Source: Bacteroidales bacterium
Lineage (GTDB): Bacteria > Bacteroidota > Bacteroidia > Bacteroidales > UBA932
Reading direction: 5' to 3'
Length of the DNA stretch: 64,000 nucleotides
NCBI GenBank assembly: GCA_017535125.1
Contig: JAFXUS010000007.1
Span: forward strand, 1 to 64,000
In this document: piece after piece, positions 57,124-64,000 of the stretch
Layout of the letters: every line of letters begins with the position of its first letter
Numbering within the stretch: position 1 is the stretch's first letter
The notes under the pieces: model-generated
What the model was told of the DNA's origin: nothing
Seen by the model: only the letters and a program-made list of their open reading frames with translations
Database searches by the model: none
Made by a program: the position numbers and the translations under genes

Positions 57124-57131
57124 CAAAATTA
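57124..57131 (-). promoter_or_regulatory. -7 box of esterase 2
   Basis: TAATTTTG on the minus strand, 22 bases from the ATG at its near edge, exactly as for esterase 1. Confidence 0.6.
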
Positions 57132-57161
57132 GCCATCTGGAACGACAATCTTTTGCCCGTT

Positions 57162-57188
57162 CGGTACAATTGTTTGCATAATTGTTCA
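57162..57188. promoter_or_regulatory. Bipartite candidate operator, copy 2
   Basis: CGGTACAATTGTTT, six bases, TTGTTCA, the same as at 52286-52312, 60 bases from the esterase 2 ATG. Confidence 0.7.
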
Positions 57189-57204
57189 GTCTGCTTTTTC
57201 GCCC

Positions 57205-57235
57205 TTGTCCATTTACCTTTTATTCCGTATTTTCG
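57205..57235 (+). promoter_or_regulatory. Rightward promoter of the GH3 gene at 57263
   Basis: TTG (57205-57207), 20 bases, TATTTTCG (57228-57235). Distance from the operator to the -7 box is 66 bases, the same as in copy 1. Confidence 0.6.
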
Positions 57236-57262
57236 AGCATTAAAAACTATTTGCATCCACAT

Positions 57263-59524
57263 ATGTACAAGAAAATCCTTTACCTGTTCGCGGCGGCGGT
57301 CCTCTTTTCCGCCTGCGGGCAAGCGGCCTCCGGTCCCCAGGACCGCCTGACGGTCAATGACAAGCAAATCGACAAGATCATCGCCCAGATGACCCTCGAG
57401 GAAAAGGTCAACATGCTGCACAGCAAGACGAACATGTCCTCCGCCGGCGTCGAGCGCCTCGGCATCGCCGACATGCACTATGCCGACGGCCCCTTCGGCA
57501 TCCGCGAAGAAGGCGTCCCCAACGGCTTCCAGTCTGCCGGCTGGCAGCTGGACTCCGCCACCTATTTCCCGACGGGTTCCGCCCTCGCGGCGACCTGGTC
57601 CGAGGACCTGGCCTATGAGTACGGCAAGGGCATGGGCATCGAGGCCCGCCTGCGCGGCAAGGACGTCATTCTCGGCCCCGCCGTCAATATCCAGCGCCTG
57701 CCGGTCGGCGGCCGCACCTATGAATACCTGAGCGAGGATCCCATCCTCAGCGCGGCCCTCTCGCTGGGCTATACCAAGGGTGTCCAGGATCAGGGCACGG
57801 CCGTGTGCATCAAGCACTTTGCCGTGAATAACCAGGAGACCAACCGCGGTAGCGTGGACGCCCAGATCGATGAGCGCACCCTCCGCGAAATCTATCTCAA
57901 GCCCTTCGAGCGTGCTGTCGTCGAAGGCGGTGCCATGAGCGTGATGCCTGCCTATAATAAGGTGAACGGCGACTACTGCTCCGAGAACGAGCACCTGCTG
58001 AACGAGATCCTGCGCGGTGAGTGGGGCTTCAAGGGCTTCACCGTTTCCGACTGGGGCGGCACCCACAGCACGATGGGCGCCATGCTCCACGGCCTGAACG
58101 TCCAGATGACGGGCAGCAACTACCTCGGCCAGCCGGTTATCGATTCCATCGCCACCGGCGCCCTGACCGAGCAGATGGTGAACGACAAAGTCAAGCAGAT
58201 CCTGCGCGTCCGCTACGCCATCGAGGCGATTCCGGACGACGTGGCCAATACGAAGATGACCTCCCAGCCGGAGTGCCAGGAGATCGCCAAGGCGGTGGCC
58301 GAGAAGTCCATCGTCCTGCTGAAGAATGAAGGCGGCATCCTGCCGCTTGCCGGCGGCGTCAAGAAGATTGCCGTCATCGGCCAGAATGCGGTCCTGAAGA
58401 CCCAGTCCGGCGGCATGGGCGCCGGCGTGAAGGCCCTCTACGAGGTGACTCCGCTCGAGGGTATCTGCAAGCGTGCCGGCGAGGGTGTGGAAGTGCTCTA
58501 CGCTCCCGGTTACAAGAATTTCCCGGGGCGTCGCTGGGGTCCCGCTCCCGCGGTGGCCAATCCGCTCGAGGCCGCGGCCATCGATGAGCCGGCCGACAAG
58601 AAACTCCTGGCCGAGGCCGTGAAGCTGGCGAAGGAGGCCGACGTCGTGATCTTCTTCGGCGGCACCAACAAGAGCATCGAGACCGAAGGCAGCGACCGTA
58701 CCAACATCGACCTGCCTACCGGCCAGAATGAGGTCGTGAAGGCCCTCTACGCGGCCAACAAGAACCTCGTGACCGTGCTGATCAGCGGCGGTCCCACCGA
58801 CCTGCGCGAGCTCGAGCCGGTCAGCCCGGCCATCGTCCAGGGCTGGTGGAACGGCACCGAGGGCGGCACCGCGCTCGCCGAGGTCCTCTTCGGTGACATC
58901 GCCCCGTCCGGCAAGCTGCCGTTCACCTTCCCCGCCAAACTCGAGGATTCCCCGGCATTCGCACTGGGCGTCTTCCCCGACAAGACGCAGGGCGGCGACC
59001 TCTTCACCCTGATGTTCCGCGAGGACGTCCTCAAGATGAGCGCCGAGGAACGTCAGGCCCTGATCGACGCGATGCCGAAGCCGGTATCCAAGTATGCCGA
59101 GGGTTCCCTCGTGGGCTACCGCTGGTTCGACACCAAGGAGATCAAGCCGATGTACGCCTTCGGCCACGGCCTGTCCTATGTTGATTTCGCCTACGGCGAG
59201 ATGACGGCTTCCGCCGCTGCCGACGCCGTGAAGGTCAGCTTCGAGCTCGCCAACGAAGGCGGCATGGATGCCGACGAGGTGGTCCAGCTCTATGTGGCCC
59301 GTCCGGGCGCCACGGTCGAGTGGCCCGCCAAGGAGCTCAAGGCCTTCGCCCGCGTGGCCCTCAAGGCCGGCGAGAAGAAGACCGTCACCCTGGAAATCCC
59401 GGTAAAGGACCTCCGCTACTGGAATGTTGAGAAGAACGCCTGGGATCTCGAGCACGGCACCCTGCAGCTCCTCCTCGGCGCCGCTTCCGACGATATCCGT
59501 CAGACCGCTGAAGTTACGATATAA
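57263..59524 (+). CDS. GH3 glycoside hydrolase lipoprotein, beta-glucosidase-like
   Basis: Exo-beta-glycosidase of 753 residues with a lipobox at LFSAC (Cys18). The barrel begins IAQMTLEEKVNML, with ADGPFGIR (72-79), KHFAVNNQETNR and the nucleophile Asp263 in GFTVSDWGG. The second alpha/beta domain contains VIFFGGTNKSIETEGSDR, typical of bacterial beta-glucosidases, and a C-terminal fibronectin-III-like domain (about 650-750) follows GYRWFDTKEIKPMYAFGHGLSY. Alternative substrates such as xylosides are possible. It is divergent from esterase 2 and probably co-regulated with it. Confidence 0.88.
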   Translation: MYKKILYLFAAAVLFSACGQAASGPQDRLTVNDKQIDKIIAQMTLEEKVNMLHSKTNMSSAGVERLGIADMHYADGPFGIREEGVPNGFQSAGWQLDSATYFPTGSALAATWSEDLAYEYGKGMGIEARLRGKDVILGPAVNIQRLPVGGRTYEYLSEDPILSAALSLGYTKGVQDQGTAVCIKHFAVNNQETNRGSVDAQIDERTLREIYLKPFERAVVEGGAMSVMPAYNKVNGDYCSENEHLLNEILRGEWGFKGFTVSDWGGTHSTMGAMLHGLNVQMTGSNYLGQPVIDSIATGALTEQMVNDKVKQILRVRYAIEAIPDDVANTKMTSQPECQEIAKAVAEKSIVLLKNEGGILPLAGGVKKIAVIGQNAVLKTQSGGMGAGVKALYEVTPLEGICKRAGEGVEVLYAPGYKNFPGRRWGPAPAVANPLEAAAIDEPADKKLLAEAVKLAKEADVVIFFGGTNKSIETEGSDRTNIDLPTGQNEVVKALYAANKNLVTVLISGGPTDLRELEPVSPAIVQGWWNGTEGGTALAEVLFGDIAPSGKLPFTFPAKLEDSPAFALGVFPDKTQGGDLFTLMFREDVLKMSAEERQALIDAMPKPVSKYAEGSLVGYRWFDTKEIKPMYAFGHGLSYVDFAYGEMTASAAADAVKVSFELANEGGMDADEVVQLYVARPGATVEWPAKELKAFARVALKAGEKKTVTLEIPVKDLRYWNVEKNAWDLEHGTLQLLLGAASDDIRQTAEVTI

Positions 59525-59525
59525 T

Positions 59526-59556
59526 CGTCATTCGCCGGCTCGATCGGCGAATCTCC
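59526..59556. repeat. REP-like palindrome, inverted copy
   Basis: Read on the minus strand it matches 29 of 31 bases of the 20418 and 55961 elements; both differences lie in the loop region. Confidence 0.75.
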
Positions 59557-59568
59557 TGCTGAATAAGT

Positions 59569-59597
59569 AATCCCCGGTCCGTTGGGCCGGGGATTTT
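59569..59597 (+). terminator. AATCCCCGG hairpin copy 2, terminator of the GH3 gene
   Basis: TAATCCCCGGTCC - GTT - GGGCCGGGGATTTT. The 200 bases from here to 59786 hold no gene that I can support and become AT-rich toward hicA. Confidence 0.75.
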
Positions 59598-59786
59598 CAT
59601 GTTTTCGTCCCAAAACCTGTAAGATTTCCCAGAACCTGAAAGATTTCACAATTTCTTGTGTACGATTCTTTCAGGTTCTTGATTTTATTGTTTGTCTCAA
59701 CGATCTTTATTTCCAGCACAAAGGCCGGAATAGATATAATAGTAATTATTCTATTCTAAGATTTAAATTTTTAATGGAAATTTAAC

Positions 59787-59794
59787 TATATTTG
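59787..59794 (+). promoter_or_regulatory. -7 box of the hicAB module
   Basis: TATATTTG, ten bases before the hicA ATG; no convincing -33 box. The short leader is similar to that of mltG. Confidence 0.5.
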
Positions 59795-59804
59795 TACCAC
59801 TGGA

Positions 59805-59993
59805 ATGAAGTATGATGAATTCCACAGATTGGTTCAAGCCAACGGTTGGACCGTATTGAGACAGATGGGAACCAGTCACGTGATTTACAAAAAGGGGAAT
59901 AAAACCTACCCTGTCCCCTATCACCGAGGTAAGGAATTGGGCAAAGGTCTTGAAAAGAAGATCAGAAAAGAAATGAAACTGATTGAGCTATGA
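59805..59993 (+). CDS. hicA: HicA-type mRNA interferase toxin
   Basis: Double-stranded-RNA-binding-fold toxin of 62 residues that cleaves mRNA. The catalytic His25 lies in QMGTSHVIYKK, as in family members, followed by the VPYHRGKELGKGLEKKI region. The order toxin then antitoxin, with a 4-base overlap, is usual for HicAB. More AT-rich than the neighbouring GH genes, in line with a mobile module. Confidence 0.88.
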   Translation: MKYDEFHRLVQANGWTVLRQMGTSHVIYKKGNKTYPVPYHRGKELGKGLEKKIRKEMKLIEL

Positions 59994-60397
59994 CAACAAT
60001 TGAAGCAATCATTGAACGGGCGGCGGACGGGACGTTTACCGTTTATTGCCAGGATGAAATCTTTTCAGGAGCCGGAGAAACGATGGAAGCGGCTAAAACA
60101 GACATGAAAAGACAGATGGACTTCTACCGGGAAACCGCCCGGGAGGAAGGGTTTAAGTATCCCGCCTTCCTGGATAACCCTTTTGAAATCCACTATTCCT
60201 TTGATGCAACAAGTTTGATGAAATACTATGTGACCGCTGGCATCTTCTCTCTTGCCGGAATGGAAAAGGTGACGGGCATCAATCAGAAACAACTTTGGTC
60301 CTATCTGAATGGAACAAAGCCCCGTAAGGCACAACGCGACAGGATCGAACGCGGGTTCCGCAACCTGAACAACGACCTTTCCACCATCTTCGCGTAG
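59990..60397 (+). CDS. hicB: HicB-type antitoxin with C-terminal DNA-binding domain
   Basis: Antitoxin of 135 residues. The N-terminal ~60 residues form the partial RNase-H-like fold (IIERAADGTFTVYCQDEIFSGAGETMEEA-like pattern). The C-terminal part (about 75-135, GIFSLAGMEKVTGINQKQLWSYLNGTKPRKAQ) is a helix-turn-helix that probably represses its own promoter. The ATG overlaps hicA. Confidence 0.85.
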   Translation: MTTIEAIIERAADGTFTVYCQDEIFSGAGETMEAAKTDMKRQMDFYRETAREEGFKYPAFLDNPFEIHYSFDATSLMKYYVTAGIFSLAGMEKVTGINQKQLWSYLNGTKPRKAQRDRIERGFRNLNNDLSTIFA

Positions 60398-60398
60398 A

Positions 60399-60434
60399 AA
60401 AAGAATCCCCGGTCCATTGGGCCGGGGATTTCTG
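60399..60434. terminator. Bidirectional terminator, AATCCCCGG hairpin copy 3
   Basis: GAATCCCCGGTCC - ATT - GGGCCGGGGATTTC between hicB and the convergent esterase 3, with an A-run before and T-rich bases after. Confidence 0.75.
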
Positions 60435-60484
60435 TTGGCGTCGGAGTGAAGCGACGCAGGGGGTTCGGGGGGAACGCCCCCCGA
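60435..60484. repeat. GC-rich palindromic element, copy B (inverted)
   Basis: Inverted copy of 55861-55912. Both copies have their CGACG/CGTCG side facing the AATCCCCGG hairpin, so the two composite units point toward each other across 4.5 kb. Confidence 0.75.
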
Positions 60485-61630
<1,146 letters not shown>

Positions 61631-61636
61631 CTAGAA

Positions 61637-62545
61637 TCAGAATGCGGTCCACTCGTACACCTCGATCGTCTTGAAGTCCGCAGACACCTTGAAGGTCGGG
61701 GAGAAGTTGTAGGCCTGCTGGGTGTTGTAGCCGTTTCCGCTGGCCTGAGCGGCAATGCGGAAATAGCGATCCTGCTTCTCATACTTAAAGAGATCGGCAT
61801 TGGCGCCTTGCGGATTACAATCAATGGTAAGGGTAACTTCCTGACCGGGCTGTGCAGCGGGGAAGACGCCCCAGCCATAAGCAGACAGATCCGTGCCCTG
61901 CTTGGATGCACCGCCATCGTTCGTAACCATGTTGAACACCGTAGCACCCACGAACAACTGCGTATTACCACAGAACTTGAGGTTCATGATGTTGTTGGCC
62001 TTGGTCGCGTCGCCAAGTTCCACCTTGAAGGTAGCCTTCAACTGCTTGGCAGCCGCGTCATAAGTGACCTTAGGATCCACAATGCGGCAGAACGGGGTCG
62101 TCTTGATATCGGAGTTCGGGTTAGCACCCTCCTTAAGCGAGAGGACCTGATCGTTCTCATAACAAGGGAGTTCCTTGAGGAGAACCTTGTAATCCGCGGC
62201 AAAGATGAGGTTGTTGCGATAGCTGCCGTCAAAACGGATAAACCAGCGCTGATCTTCATAGACCTCGTTGCCGGACTTGTCCTTCCATCCCAGCTCGTTG
62301 ACGATCAAGGAGCCTTTGGAAACGGTAATGACGGGGAATGTCCAGGTCGCCCAGTCCACATTGGCCCAGTCGATTTCCTGGGAGAACGCGGCCTCGACAC
62401 CAATGGGTTCACCGGTTTTCGTGTCCAGCAAGCGGCCGGACACCTGCGCGTTGGGCCCGTCAAAGTTGTCCAGTTCAAACATGCTGCAAGATGCAAGAGC
62501 GGCAACAGACAGGATAACGGCTGCAAATTTGAATATCTTTTTCAT
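61637..62545 (-). CDS. DUF3823 lipoprotein of a Sus-like system
   Basis: Surface or periplasmic lipoprotein of 302 residues with lipobox ALASC (Cys20). The following DNFDGPNAQVSGRLLDTKTGEPI is the typical start of DUF3823, a two-domain beta-sandwich family found next to SusC/SusD pairs and thought to bind glycan. It lies 8 bases after the SusD stop and 9 before esterase 3, in one operon. Confidence 0.85.
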   Translation of the reverse strand: MKKIFKFAAVILSVAALASCSMFELDNFDGPNAQVSGRLLDTKTGEPIGVEAAFSQEIDWANVDWATWTFPVITVSKGSLIVNELGWKDKSGNEVYEDQRWFIRFDGSYRNNLIFAADYKVLLKELPCYENDQVLSLKEGANPNSDIKTTPFCRIVDPKVTYDAAAKQLKATFKVELGDATKANNIMNLKFCGNTQLFVGATVFNMVTNDGGASKQGTDLSAYGWGVFPAAQPGQEVTLTIDCNPQGANADLFKYEKQDRYFRIAAQASGNGYNTQQAYNFSPTFKVSADFKTIEVYEWTAF

Positions 62546-62553
62546 TTGTAAGC

Positions 62554-64000
62554 TTATTTATTGTTCGGCTCAATCTTGTTGTTCACGTAGTTCGGAATCT
62601 GGGAATAGTAGTCTTCCGCATTGAAGCTGAGGATACCGCTATAACCGTTCCATTGTGACGTACCCGTAACAGGGAGGGAGCGGAGGAAAATCCACTGTGC
62701 CTTCTCGCCGCTCAGGTCCACCATCGGGATGAGGGTGAGTTTCTTACCCAGGGAGCCTTCCTCGATGGTCGGGATGTTGTTCGGGTTGTAGAAAGCGCGA
62801 CGACGATAAAGCACGTTGCTCCACTTATTCTCAAAAGCGAACTCGACTTTCCACTCATGAATGATGTTGTCAAGGGTAAGTTCGACATCATCCTTGAAAC
62901 CTGCACGGTGACGAATGTCGTTCAAGCACTTGGCAGCAAGGGTCTTATCGCCAAAATTGCTACCGTTCTCGAGAACAGCCTCGGCATAAGTAAGAAGAAC
63001 CTCAGCATACCGGATGTCATAGTACGGAGACTGGACATACTCGTTGTTGCTGTTCTGATCCAAGTACTTACGAGGAGAGAAGCAATAAGAGTTGCGGTTA
63101 TTGGAGTTCTTGTCGGTCAAGAGAGCCATGAAAGCGGAGTTATTGCTGCCGGAGCCACCATACGGATAGTAAATGGTACCATCCTTCTCCACTCCGACAT
63201 TGCCGCTGCCGGACGCATCGGAATTCGGATATACAGAAACACTGCCGTCAGGCATGACCATACCGCCTTCCATATACACGGTGATACCACGGAAAGTGAC
63301 ACCGGGGTACATCACCCATGCCTGGAAACGGGCGTCCTTCAGCAGGAACGGCTCCTGAACGGAGTTGTAATGCTTGTAGTTGGCAACCTTAGCCTTGGTG
63401 AATTCCGTCTGAGGATTGCTCATATAAGCATTCTCGTCACCAGCGACCAGTGTCTGGATTTTGCCATTGACATGATTGCGGGTATCGGCGGCGTCATAGT
63501 AGTCGTACTCGTCGGCCAGATTCAGGGTGGCGGCGTAGTTGGCAGCGCCGGTTCCCGTGTAACCCTTGGCGAACTGGTTGGGCACCCACTTGTCGGTACC
63601 GTTCGTAGTCTCGGAGTCGCCGGTCTTGTAGGAACGGCCGAAAATACCTTCCGTCAGGCGGAACTCCTGGAACAGGTCCGTCAGGTTGGAAATAGCCGCA
63701 TTGATATCCTTCGGAGTACCACCGTAAAGCGAATAAACACCGGAGTTGATGACCTTGGCAGCGGCATCGATCGCCTGCTTGTAATAAGCGTCCGCATAGG
63801 AAGCCTTCATCAAGGTGAGCTCCTTCTTCACAGCCTCATAGTTGGCGCTGATCGGAGCGCGGTCCCAGTACTTGCTCTCGGAGGCAGCCCACAGGGCGGC
63901 ACGGGCCTTCATGGCATAGGCGGCATACTTGTTGGCTCGCAGACTCTTGCTGGCGTTCAGTTCTGCCGCGCTGATTTCAGGAAGCAGGGCGATAGCCTGG
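62554..64000 (-). CDS. SusD/RagB family outer-membrane lipoprotein (5' end cut by window edge)
   Basis: Glycan-binding lipoprotein that caps a TonB-dependent SusC porin. About 481 residues are visible and the frame continues beyond base 64000 without a start or signal peptide. TPR-like helices (NKYAAYAMKARAALWAASESKYW) and the late motif YDIRYAEVLLTYAEAVLENG followed by LNDIRHRAGF are diagnostic. The SusC partner should lie just beyond the window edge. With DUF3823 and esterase 3 it forms the 3' part of a polysaccharide utilisation locus, probably for acylated hemicellulose. Confidence 0.92.
   Translation of the reverse strand, partial: QAIALLPEISAAELNASKSLRANKYAAYAMKARAALWAASESKYWDRAPISANYEAVKKELTLMKASYADAYYKQAIDAAAKVINSGVYSLYGGTPKDINAAISNLTDLFQEFRLTEGIFGRSYKTGDSETTNGTDKWVPNQFAKGYTGTGAANYAATLNLADEYDYYDAADTRNHVNGKIQTLVAGDENAYMSNPQTEFTKAKVANYKHYNSVQEPFLLKDARFQAWVMYPGVTFRGITVYMEGGMVMPDGSVSVYPNSDASGSGNVGVEKDGTIYYPYGGSGSNNSAFMALLTDKNSNNRNSYCFSPRKYLDQNSNNEYVQSPYYDIRYAEVLLTYAEAVLENGSNFGDKTLAAKCLNDIRHRAGFKDDVELTLDNIIHEWKVEFAFENKWSNVLYRRRAFYNPNNIPTIEEGSLGKKLTLIPMVDLSGEKAQWIFLRSLPVTGTSQWNGYSGILSFNAEDYYSQIPNYVNNKIEPNNK

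Noticed and set aside
59600..59786. Short open frame before hicA
   Set aside because: Begins inside a terminator hairpin, has no family resemblance and runs through AT-rich promoter-like sequence.

Overview
The window comes from a member of the Bacteroidetes, most likely an uncultured high-GC gut or rumen Bacteroidales. Evidence is the repeated Bacteroidetes promoter pattern (TTTG or TTG, 19-20 bases, TAnnTTTG), a SusD/RagB outer-membrane lipoprotein with a DUF3823 partner, families typical of the phylum (DUF349, DUF4837, DUF4922, HU-CCDC81-like, DUF6515-like), and an anaerobe-style class I fumarase. Species cannot be named from this sequence alone.

Layout. 1-7254 (minus): gap (cut by the left edge), then a tightly coupled run lpxB-surE-yggS-yidC-DUF349 with overlapping stop/start codons. 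7343-8020 is trmD, followed by a promoter-to-terminator unit at 8076-8235 that looks like an undescribed small RNA or mini-ORF. 8262-14405 is an accessory block: two helical proteins, an AT-rich island with a broken Nudix-like gene and an unknown two-helix membrane protein, and a 979-residue protein with three AAA+ modules. 14451-19818 holds a glutamine cyclotransferase, a secreted histidine phosphatase, proA/proB with a lipoprotein, and tRNA-Asn. 19942-28133 is a cell-wall block: HU-like protein, Nudix hydrolase, a DUF4922-SpoIID fusion, AmpG-like permease, NamZ-type muramidase, a Q/P-rich secreted protein and murI. 28283-35787 holds prfB, class I fumarase, serB, and a Wza-like/Wzz-like export pair; tRNA-Leu follows. 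35960-42455 (minus) carries a GH3 beta-xylosidase-like enzyme, M48 and M23 peptidases, a phosphohexomutase, def and ruvX. 42479-46790 carries an M23 peptidase, dxr, rseP and a DUF4837 lipoprotein; tRNA-Glu, rpsT and tRNA-Pro follow. 47599-64000 is rich in carbohydrate-active genes: three GH3 enzymes, three CE1-like esterases with N-terminal beta-sandwich domains, a further serine hydrolase lipoprotein, a DUF3823 lipoprotein and a truncated SusD. mltG and a hicAB module are embedded in it.

How the genes fit together. The 20.7-28.1 kb genes plausibly form a muropeptide turnover and uptake unit feeding peptidoglycan precursor synthesis. The 47-64 kb genes plausibly remove acyl (feruloyl or acetyl) groups and beta-linked sugars from plant hemicellulose.

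The strongest new signals are: (a) two divergent esterase/hydrolase promoters sharing a bipartite 21-base motif with identical spacing to both flanking -7 boxes; (b) palindromic REP-like elements lying inside yidC, the HU-like gene and murI, with intergenic copies; (c) an inverted pair of composite hairpin elements around an esterase-GH3-hicAB segment; (d) several genes whose -7 box sits 6-9 bases before the start codon, implying leaderless or nearly leaderless mRNAs; (e) the small transcript at 8.1 kb; (f) the triple AAA+ protein in which only the middle module looks catalytically intact. No CRISPR array, rRNA operon, IS transposase or prophage gene was seen. No stretch longer than 300 bases lacks a gene.
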